From CAINVV01 sp037129695 (GTDB lineage: Bacteria; Bacteroidota; Bacteroidia; Bacteroidales; Prolixibacteraceae): a DNA stretch of 5,372 nt. Below, piece after piece: positions 1-5,372 of the stretch. The notes under the pieces were generated by a model. The model ran no database searches. It was not told the DNA's origin and saw only the letters and a program-made list of their open reading frames with translations. The stretch lies in assembly GCA_037129695.1 (NCBI GenBank), contig JBAXUL010000186.1:1-5372 (forward strand), given 5' to 3'. Numbering within the stretch: the first letter of the stretch is position 1; the number at the start of each line of letters is the position of its first letter. Made by a program: the position numbers and the translations under genes.

Positions 1-782
1 AGGGTTCCCTCCTGATCGCTGACGATATAAAGGAGATGGCTTTCTGAATCGAGCGCAATCCCCTCCGGATTATTGACAGGAACCTTGAATTTTTCGATCA
101 GCTGACCATCGAGGGTACACCTGTTGGCAGTTGCTGAAACATCGCTGAGAATCCAGAGTTCCTGCTTTTGCGCATCCACACAGATTCCTGAATAATCTCC
201 GGCAAATGACAAGGTTTGCTTTTTAATGACATTGAAATTCTCGTCTGTAACGATTAGAAGACCTGGATTGACTTCGTTTAAAATGTAAAAATATTTATTG
301 ACGGGATTGTAGGAGATTCCTTCAAGCCCTGAGTTGGCATCGTTGATCTCGACTGGTATAAACGCTTCTGAAAGTTGATTTCCCTGAAGATCGAGTTTTA
401 CAATTTTTCTGAGGCGTTCTTCGGCTACATAAAGAAACTGGTCGTTCACATAGCACACTCCTTCCAGGTCATTTCCCACATAAGGCAGTGTTTGTAAGAT
501 CTTACCCTGTGTGGTTATTTTGTAAACTTTGGCCGTATTGTCACTGACCGTAAAGAGAATTTGGTTACCCGGTCCAAATGCCAGATCTGAAGGTTCCGGA
601 ATTCCAAGCTTGATCACTTCAATGGGAATCAGGCCAACCGTACCATCATCTGCTGTTTTTGAGCAACTCGTACAAAGCTGAATCCAACCCAACAGGAAGA
701 GAAAGTAAATTGTCAGGTTGAAACCGCAACCGCGATGATGCGGTTGCGGTTTAACAGATGAAAAGGCAGGCCAAAATCCCAT
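1..782 (-). CDS. YjiK/SdiA-regulated-type beta-propeller lipoprotein (3' end cut by window edge)
   Basis: 260 codons are visible and the frame runs off the left edge; in this family little more than a last blade strand should be missing. Residues 22-40 form a hydrophobic stretch ending in LCTSC-SK, read as a lipoprotein signal with Cys40 as the lipidated residue. The mature part has evenly spaced propeller-blade motifs: PSDLAFGP (64-71) followed by FTVSDN, DLEGVCY (105-111), GLEGISYNP (152-160), DYSGICVD (196-203) and NPEGIALD (238-245). The recurring EG(I/V)-x-(Y/L) pattern with intervening 'ILNE', 'ILSD' and 'IVSD' strands is typical of the SdiA-regulated/YjiK family, whose biochemical role is not established; the fold resembles phytase-like and NHL propellers. 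The ATG at 780-782 lies 7 bases after the previous stop and has no Shine-Dalgarno sequence. It gives an unusually long 21-residue n-region, but no ATG, GTG or TTG between it and the hydrophobic core would leave a full signal, and K11 and R17 supply the needed positive charge. Family is fairly sure; function unknown. Confidence 0.8.
   Translation of the reverse strand, partial: MGFWPAFSSVKPQPHHRGCGFNLTIYFLFLLGWIQLCTSCSKTADDGTVGLIPIEVIKLGIPEPSDLAFGPGNQILFTVSDNTAKVYKITTQGKILQTLPYVGNDLEGVCYVNDQFLYVAEERLRKIVKLDLQGNQLSEAFIPVEINDANSGLEGISYNPVNKYFYILNEVNPGLLIVTDENFNVIKKQTLSFAGDYSGICVDAQKQELWILSDVSATANRCTLDGQLIEKFKVPVNNPEGIALDSESHLLYIVSDQEGT
721..752 (-). repeat. Perfect 13-bp inverted repeat (hairpin) at the lipoprotein gene start
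   Basis: AAACCGCAACCGC at 721-733 is matched exactly by its reverse complement at 740-752, leaving a six-base loop. On the transcribed strand the stem starts 38 bases after the stop codon of the lamin-tail lipoprotein gene, where a terminator or an mRNA 3'-end stabiliser would sit, yet it lies inside codons 11-21 of the next gene. The right-hand arm ends in only three U and is followed by CAACC, so it lacks the U-tract of a strong intrinsic terminator in either direction. It could be an attenuator, a partial terminator, a REP-like processing barrier, or coding sequence that happens to fold. The structure is certain; the function is not. Confidence 0.6.
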
Positions 783-789
783 TTGACAA

Positions 790-2397
790 TTAATTGTTTG
801 CAGTTCCTTTTGTATAGGCAGTTTTCACTACCCAATCACCCGTCGCATTGGGTGAACGCTGGTAACTTCCGTCAGTTGGATGTCCGGTCGGGAAATTGCT
901 GGCAGTCTTCTCGAACATGCTGACAACTAATCCGGCTGGGGTGGTCAATTCAAGTTTGACCACTTTGGTGTTGGAAATTCCGGCAAGTAAACCGGTGCCA
1001 GCAGGCAAGGTAGTAATGACCCTGTAGGCTCTTGCAGCCAGTTTGGTGCCGGCCGGCACAGTATAGATAGGAGAAGCAACAGCTCCGTCCTTAATGAGCA
1101 TCATGCCGCTAATATCAACTTCTGCATCAGAATTGTTGTAGAATTCGACCCAGTCGTCATCTGGTGTTTGTGATCCGCAAACCTCATTCAATACGATAGC
1201 TGCCCAGTTTGGCGGTGGAGCAACCGTAATTTTTGGCCAGGTTGAACCAATGTCATGGTTGAATGTGCTGGTTACTACACCTGCTGCATCATAGGTTTCA
1301 AGAGGATAATAGGATTTCTGAGCCTTGCTGTCAAGCGCCCTGAGGTAATACCTGATAACAGCGTTGTTGGCTTGTCCTGGGATTGTACCAGTCCAGATAC
1401 CATTGGCCAGCGTCATGGTAACAGTAAGCTTCGTATTAACATCTTCAGAATTAACGGTGTAATACAATTTCCCTTCCGTCACTCCGCCGTTGTCAAAGAC
1501 AATCGCACTGATGACGATGGGGATATTTGCCGCGGGATTGGTAGTTGATGCTGATACAGCAGTATATAGAGCCAGTCCATCCTTCACAACGACGGAACCT
1601 GGAGTAGCCGGTGCACTCATGGGATAATAGGATTTTAATCCTGTTGCATCAGCTGCTTCAACATAATATTTTACTGTTTCACCAAGTTTGAACATGGGGA
1701 AGGTGAATGTGAACAAGCCGCTGCCAAGCGGAGCCATGCTGGTAAAAATAGCTTCAGTTGTGGTCTGATAGAATATTTTGACATCTCCAAGGCCTGAAGC
1801 GTCTGAAACTGTTACATTGATTTTATACCTTTCATTGTCGTTGACATTGGTAATATCAGTAGCAACGATCGCAGGCGGACTGTTGGTATTGCTGTTGGCA
1901 GTTCCCTTGGTCGGGTTGGCATTCGCAAAAGTTGTTCCACCGTCAGGAATCCTTGCATACGATACCCCAAGAGGAAGTGCGGGGAAGGTAACCTGGTCAA
2001 TGATGGCGCCATCCTTATCTACCAGAAAAGCAGATTCTCCGGCGGATGAGAGTCCAAGGGCTGCAACATGGGTTGGATCTGTTGCCGCTAGTGCAACATC
2101 GCAAATCACTACGAAATATCCTTTGGCAGCGATTTTTGTTCCGGCAGGAAATTTAAGCAGAGCGGCAGGCTTGTCGTAAATGCCAAATCCACTGATGTCG
2201 ATCTCTGAACTGGTTGGGTTGTAAATTTCAAGCCAGTCGGGAATGGGATCTCCGGCATTGGAAGAAATCTCGTTGATCAACAGGGCCACGGTTGAACCTG
2301 GCTTGGCGTTTGGATCCACATATACTTCATCTTTTACACAGGCTTTGAAAAGCAAAGCACTTGCGAAAAGCACTGCAAATAATAATATCTTTTTCAT
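790..2397 (-). CDS. Surface lipoprotein with two lamin-tail domains flanking two Ig-like repeats
   Basis: 535 residues. MKKILLFAVLFASALLFKAC is a short lipoprotein signal with Cys20 as lipidation site; the next residues V-K-D-E match the C-x-K-(D/E)2 lipoprotein export signal described in Bacteroidota, so the protein is predicted to sit on the outside of the outer membrane. A lamin-tail domain (LTD) spans about 36-168, with the hallmark LINEISSN...DWLEIYNPT and a closing NPTKGTAN. A second spans about 397-535, with IVLNEVCGS...DDWVEFYNNS and a closing YTKGTANN. Between them are two Ig-like units (about 173-272 and 276-384) that end alike: VKYYVEAADATGLKSYYPM and IRYYLRALDSKAQKSYYPL. No catalytic residues are evident, so it is probably a binding, adhesion or scaffold protein; LTDs often accompany secreted nucleases and phosphoesterases. 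The ATG is 12 bases after the porin stop, with no Shine-Dalgarno, suggesting co-transcription. Architecture is confident; ligand unknown. Confidence 0.88.
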   Translation of the reverse strand: MKKILLFAVLFASALLFKACVKDEVYVDPNAKPGSTVALLINEISSNAGDPIPDWLEIYNPTSSEIDISGFGIYDKPAALLKFPAGTKIAAKGYFVVICDVALAATDPTHVAALGLSSAGESAFLVDKDGAIIDQVTFPALPLGVSYARIPDGGTTFANANPTKGTANSNTNSPPAIVATDITNVNDNERYKINVTVSDASGLGDVKIFYQTTTEAIFTSMAPLGSGLFTFTFPMFKLGETVKYYVEAADATGLKSYYPMSAPATPGSVVVKDGLALYTAVSASTTNPAANIPIVISAIVFDNGGVTEGKLYYTVNSEDVNTKLTVTMTLANGIWTGTIPGQANNAVIRYYLRALDSKAQKSYYPLETYDAAGVVTSTFNHDIGSTWPKITVAPPPNWAAIVLNEVCGSQTPDDDWVEFYNNSDAEVDISGMMLIKDGAVASPIYTVPAGTKLAARAYRVITTLPAGTGLLAGISNTKVVKLELTTPAGLVVSMFEKTASNFPTGHPTDGSYQRSPNATGDWVVKTAYTKGTANN

Positions 2398-2409
2398 GGT
2401 TCTATTGTA

Positions 2410-3795
2410 TTAAAAATCAATTTCTACTCTTGCCTGGATGAAACCGTAATCATCGCCTCCCTTACCGGCAGACTCTGTAATCTTGCTGTAGTCTGAAGTC
2501 AGATTTCCACTGGAGTCATGGCCTGAAAAAAGTTTTCCTTTGCCGTTGGCATAGCGGTCATGGTCAATAAAAGAGTAATTGAGCATGAATTTTACGTTGT
2601 AATTGATATGGTAGGTGATACCTGCTGTGTAACTGTTGGCACTTCCACCCATAATCTGAGCCGTCTGATCGTTGAAATTGATGTAATCAAAACGGATAGC
2701 AGTCTCAATATCTCCCCATTTTCTGCCTCGGGAAACCTGTGTAAACTCGCCTTCCTCATCATTGTATCTGTATTTTCCTCCAAACCACATGTAAGCCACT
2801 GAAGCATACATGCCATTGGCTTTGTAATTGCTGAAACCCGTTTCCCTGTTGACTGTAGTTTGCAGGTACTCGCTTGAAAATTTGATATTCTTGAAGCTTG
2901 CATACAGCTCTCCTCCCAAAAGGATATTACTCTTGACATGCGCAATATCATCACTGTCCAGATATTTCTTGCGGTTGACTGAGGTCATGTCACGGGAAGA
3001 ATATCTGACTGTATTGGGAAATTCAAAACTGGTTTTTGGAGTGCGATACGAACCGGAAACACCCAGGTGAATTACCCTGTCAGGTTCACTGATTGGTTTG
3101 AAAACGAATTTTCCGGTCAGAGAATAACCTTCATCCGTTCCATTGGCTTTGTTGATATCCTGGGTGAAGGTAACCAGAGGAGAGTTTTCAACATCCTGAA
3201 AATGAACTCCAACTGCAGCAAGATAGTGTTGATCCCATTTTGAGACGCCAATACCCAACTGGCGTGCAGGAGCAAAGACCGTCATGTATGGCTCTTCGAT
3301 AAATGTCTGGTACCGGGAGGTGGTAGTCGTCTCTGTACAGATGGGTTCCTTAAAGTAACCTGCCTTAAAGTAGAATTTCAGATCGTCATCACGGTAACCC
3401 AGAAAAGCATCCTTCACGTCCAACCCGTTTGCAAAGTTCAGATCTACTTCACCTGTCCAATGCTTGTAGAGAACCGTTTTCATCGCAAAGCGAAGCCTGC
3501 GCAGCGTTACACCACTACCAATCGGGTTGAGTGCATTTTTGTCGAAGTAATAGGCTCCGTCAAAGTTGACCCGAAGGTCGAACCATGTTCGAAACATCTG
3601 GTCGGGAGTTTCGAACGAAAGGATACCATTTCTGTATTCCGGTGCCGCAGAAATTCTGCTGACTTTTTGTCCGTAGGCATTGTAACGGACCGAATCAGTA
3701 CCCACAGCAGAAATAATGTGGGTCTGACCTTTTAGCAGATTGCCGGCAGAAAGAAGCATCAATACGAGCAACCCGATGTTAAAACTGTTTTTCAT
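2410..3795 (-). CDS. Outer-membrane porin, OprO/OprP (phosphate-selective porin) family
   Basis: 461 residues, about the usual length for Bacteroidota members of Porin_O_P. Residues 1-24 are a Sec signal peptide (MKNSFNIGLLVLMLLSAGNL, then LKGQ before the likely cleavage). The family core is clear: the barrel starts at FRTWFDLRVNFDGAYYFD (68-85), then LRRLRFAMKTVLYKHWTGEV (98-117), VKDAFLGYR (127-135), FKAGYFKEP (143-151) and PARQLGIGVSK (176-186). Later segments alternate polar and aromatic residues as beta-strands do (for example MYASVAYMWFGGKYRY, 329-344), and the protein ends in the expected C-terminal strand RVEIDF with terminal Phe. The family forms outer-membrane channels for anions; in Pseudomonas they favour phosphate or polyphosphate, but specificity in Bacteroidota is mostly inferred. 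The preceding gene encodes a PiT-type phosphate permease fused to an HTH, which supports a phosphate role here. The ATG has no Shine-Dalgarno (AATCATT precedes it), as is common in this phylum. Confidence 0.92.
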   Translation of the reverse strand: MKNSFNIGLLVLMLLSAGNLLKGQTHIISAVGTDSVRYNAYGQKVSRISAAPEYRNGILSFETPDQMFRTWFDLRVNFDGAYYFDKNALNPIGSGVTLRRLRFAMKTVLYKHWTGEVDLNFANGLDVKDAFLGYRDDDLKFYFKAGYFKEPICTETTTTSRYQTFIEEPYMTVFAPARQLGIGVSKWDQHYLAAVGVHFQDVENSPLVTFTQDINKANGTDEGYSLTGKFVFKPISEPDRVIHLGVSGSYRTPKTSFEFPNTVRYSSRDMTSVNRKKYLDSDDIAHVKSNILLGGELYASFKNIKFSSEYLQTTVNRETGFSNYKANGMYASVAYMWFGGKYRYNDEEGEFTQVSRGRKWGDIETAIRFDYINFNDQTAQIMGGSANSYTAGITYHINYNVKFMLNYSFIDHDRYANGKGKLFSGHDSSGNLTSDYSKITESAGKGGDDYGFIQARVEIDF

Positions 3796-3876
3796 AATGA
3801 TTGGATGATTAAATTTTTAAATTTTGTTCTCAATAGTTCATTCACTTTGGTTTTTTTGCGAAATATCCTGGTGTTA
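3796..3876 (-). promoter_or_regulatory. 81-bp AT-rich gap upstream of the porin; candidate promoter/operator
   Basis: This is the only intergenic gap long enough to hold a promoter. On the transcribed strand it reads from the stop of the PiT-HTH gene to the porin ATG. It contains a TTG at 3832-3834 followed 19 bases on by TAATCATC, which has the spacing but not the sequence of a Bacteroidota -33/-7 pair (consensus TAnnTTTG). It also holds two AAATTT hexamers (3811-3816 and 3819-3824) and two GAAC words one helical turn apart. There is no terminator for the upstream gene: the run of seven T at 3851-3857 is on the plus strand and becomes A's in the transcript. Read-through from the regulator gene and a separate weak or activator-dependent promoter are both possible. 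Confidence 0.3.
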
Positions 3877-5372
3877 TTAAATGCTCTTAATGAAGGAGGT
3901 TAAGTTGACTTTGTTGTCTATGTTTAATTTCTTTCTTAAACGATATCTGCTGATTTCTACGCTTTTAGGAGAAATATTCATAATTGAGGAAATCTCCTTG
4001 CTTGAGAAACCTACCCGAAGTAGGATGGTAAGTCTCTTTTCCTGTTCGGTCAGATCAGGAAATCGTTCATTGATCTTGGCAGGAAAGTCGTTGTGGACCT
4101 TCTCCGCTTTAAGATACAGATCATCCATTTCGTGCGAAAATGACATCTTTTGATGCAATGAGGTCAGCACCTCTTTTAAGACTTCTTTTCGTTTGACGGC
4201 TTCATCTTCGCTGAACGCTTCCTCTATTTTCTCGGCAAGCATTTCCAGAAATTTCCGTTGTTCGCTGATATTCAGTGCAAAATTGACGACTTCATTTCGC
4301 TTATCCTGCAGACGGGAAGCGAGGGCGCTGTTTTCAAGTTGCACGGTCTTCACTTCAATATCAGTCAGGGCCCGATGCATCTCGTTGTATTTGGACTCCT
4401 CTTTTCTTTGTTCAGACTGAGACTGAAATCGTAATTGATGTTGATGTAATTGCAGGTAGATAATAAGCGCCAAGGCACTAATAAATGAAAAGGCCAGGAT
4501 GATTAAGGTAATATTCCCGGAAATAGGAACATTGAATACTTCCGAACTCTTGGATGCAATAGTAATATTTGTGGTTTCTTGAGAACTGAATTGATTGGAT
4601 ACTTCAATTTTAAAGACGTTCTGGACAATAAACAGGGAGAAGAATGTTGTGAGCAGGGCAATAAATGGAGTCATCACCCAGCCGGTCAATAATTTCCCAA
4701 TTAAATTGAATTTTATTTCACTCACTCCTTTTAAAAGGCTGATTCCCAAAATGGAGCCAAAAGCGACCTGAGAAATTGAAACCGGAACGAGGGGAACAGC
4801 AAATAACCCATTCGATTGCATGAACCCTGAAAATGTTGCTGATGCGAATAATAGCAGAACAATTGCCTGTGTAAAAACGATCACTATTGCTGACTCTGGC
4901 GTCAATTCCATCAAACTATTTCCTGCTGTTTCCAAGGCTCTTCGGCCATAAGTGAGGATGCCTGCCGCAATGGATAATCCGCCCAGTAAAAATAGAAGGG
5001 TTGTGCTGTTAATTGATAATACTCCAAGGTTGAGTTTAATTTCCGGAAAGGATGGAACAAATACCCCCATCACGTTGGGGATGTTGTTTGCCCCCAAACT
5101 ATATGCAGCCAGGGCACCCACCAAAACGAGAGCAAGGCGGAGGTAAAAGTCAAGCTTGATAATGTGAAGTTTACTCCACCGAAGATAAATCCTGAGAAGG
5201 AGAAATAGGAGGGGAGCAAGAACAGCCCCAAGAATTGGTGCTGATATCCAGCTAAATGCGATCACTCCGAGCGTTTTGTAATCAATACCCGTTTTGGAAA
5301 ATAGACACCACCCCAAAATGGCACCAACAATTGCCTGACTGGTCGAGGCGCCAAATTTATATTGTGTCAATA
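3877..5372 (-). CDS. PiT-family phosphate permease fused to a membrane-anchored LuxR-type HTH regulator (N-terminus cut by window edge)
   Basis: 497 residues are visible (numbered from the codon at 5368-5370). The TTG there is not a credible start: the frame stays open to the edge and the first PiT half-repeat signature (GxND-type) is still missing, so roughly 80-100 N-terminal residues should lie outside. Residues 1-253 are PiT permease: GASTSQAIVGAILG (7-20), ISAPILGAVLAP (42-53), the second signature GANNIPN (93-99), YGRRALETAG (141-150), PVSISQ (196-201) and GWVMTPFIALL (230-240), with about seven membrane helices. Next come a polar loop (about 254-285), an additional helix ITLIILAFSFISALALIIYL (287-306), a charged coiled coil (about 308-425) containing NEVVNFALNISEQRKFLEML, and an HTH at 437-497: FPDLTEQEKRLTILLRVGFS, KEISSIMNISPKSVE, ISRYRLRKKL. 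That output module is typical of Bacteroidota TPR- or propeller-sensing LuxR-like regulators. It most likely senses phosphate and controls the porin operon 81 bases downstream. Asn96 replaces the family's usual Asp. Domains are confident; function is inferred. Confidence 0.88.
   Translation of the reverse strand, partial: LTQYKFGASTSQAIVGAILGWCLFSKTGIDYKTLGVIAFSWISAPILGAVLAPLLFLLLRIYLRWSKLHIIKLDFYLRLALVLVGALAAYSLGANNIPNVMGVFVPSFPEIKLNLGVLSINSTTLLFLLGGLSIAAGILTYGRRALETAGNSLMELTPESAIVIVFTQAIVLLLFASATFSGFMQSNGLFAVPLVPVSISQVAFGSILGISLLKGVSEIKFNLIGKLLTGWVMTPFIALLTTFFSLFIVQNVFKIEVSNQFSSQETTNITIASKSSEVFNVPISGNITLIILAFSFISALALIIYLQLHQHQLRFQSQSEQRKEESKYNEMHRALTDIEVKTVQLENSALASRLQDKRNEVVNFALNISEQRKFLEMLAEKIEEAFSEDEAVKRKEVLKEVLTSLHQKMSFSHEMDDLYLKAEKVHNDFPAKINERFPDLTEQEKRLTILLRVGFSSKEISSIMNISPKSVEISRYRLRKKLNIDNKVNLTSFIKSI

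Noticed and set aside
721..752. Calling the 13-bp hairpin a strong intrinsic terminator
   Set aside because: No U-tract follows the stem in either direction, and the coding frame of the next gene runs through it, so it was listed as an inverted repeat with open function.
1255..2179. Plus-strand open frames opposite the lamin-tail lipoprotein gene
   Set aside because: They are antisense shadows with no recognisable domains; the minus-strand frame has a signal peptide and full domain architecture across the same bases.
2592..2954. 120-codon minus-strand frame inside the porin gene
   Set aside because: It overlaps the porin in another frame, has no family features, and the porin frame is intact and conserved through this stretch.
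3460..3735. Plus-strand frame opposite the porin N-terminal region
   Set aside because: Composition is arbitrary with no domain or signal, and it is antisense to the well-supported porin signature region.
3851..3857. Run of seven T as a terminator after the PiT-HTH gene
   Set aside because: The T run is on the plus strand, so it is A's in the minus-strand transcript, and no GC-rich stem precedes it in the right direction. No plus-strand gene needs terminating.
3893..3899. GAAGGAGG-like Shine-Dalgarno on the plus strand
   Set aside because: It lies within the codons for the last residues of the HTH domain on the minus strand, and the plus-strand frames after it are short and show no protein-like features.
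5368..5370. TTG as the start codon of the PiT-HTH gene
   Set aside because: The frame is open to the window edge (the partial codon before it ends in TA, so it cannot be a stop), and the first PiT half-repeat is missing. The gene should begin outside the window.

Overview
The window is a compact, single-direction stretch: four genes, all on the minus strand, cover almost every base. Read in the direction of transcription (right to left) they are: a PiT-family phosphate permease fused to a membrane-anchored LuxR-type DNA-binding module (open at the right edge); an outer-membrane porin of the OprO/OprP (Porin_O_P) family; a surface-type lipoprotein with two lamin-tail domains flanking two Ig-like repeats; and a YjiK/SdiA-regulated-type beta-propeller lipoprotein (open at the left edge). 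The gaps are 81, 12 and 7 bases, with no classical terminator between genes, so at least the last three look like one transcription unit.

The organism is almost certainly a member of the Bacteroidota. The reasons are a Porin_O_P protein of the Bacteroidota type, short lipoprotein signals followed by a C-x-K-D-E surface-export signature, start codons without Shine-Dalgarno sequences, and above all the C-terminal coiled-coil plus HTH ending in SVEISRYRLRKKL, the output module of Bacteroidota membrane-anchored LuxR-like regulators. The genus cannot be told from this window.

The notable item is the rightmost gene. Its first ~250 visible residues are the second part of a PiT transporter (STSQ motif, GANNIPN signature, PVSISQ motif). 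Instead of ending there it continues in frame through a periplasmic loop, an additional membrane helix, a long coiled coil and a complete HTH. It therefore reads as a transporter that has become a one-component membrane transcription factor (a 'transceptor'). The second PiT signature has Asn where the family normally has the phosphate-transport Asp, which fits sensing rather than bulk transport. The most likely target is the porin-lipoprotein operon directly downstream.

Working model (inference): the PiT-HTH protein senses phosphate, or flux through the permease fold, in the inner membrane and controls a porin for anion passage across the outer membrane together with two lipoproteins that may bind or process phosphate-containing substrates. 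A second small curiosity is a perfect 13-bp inverted repeat lying within the first codons of the last gene, 38 bases after the preceding stop codon.
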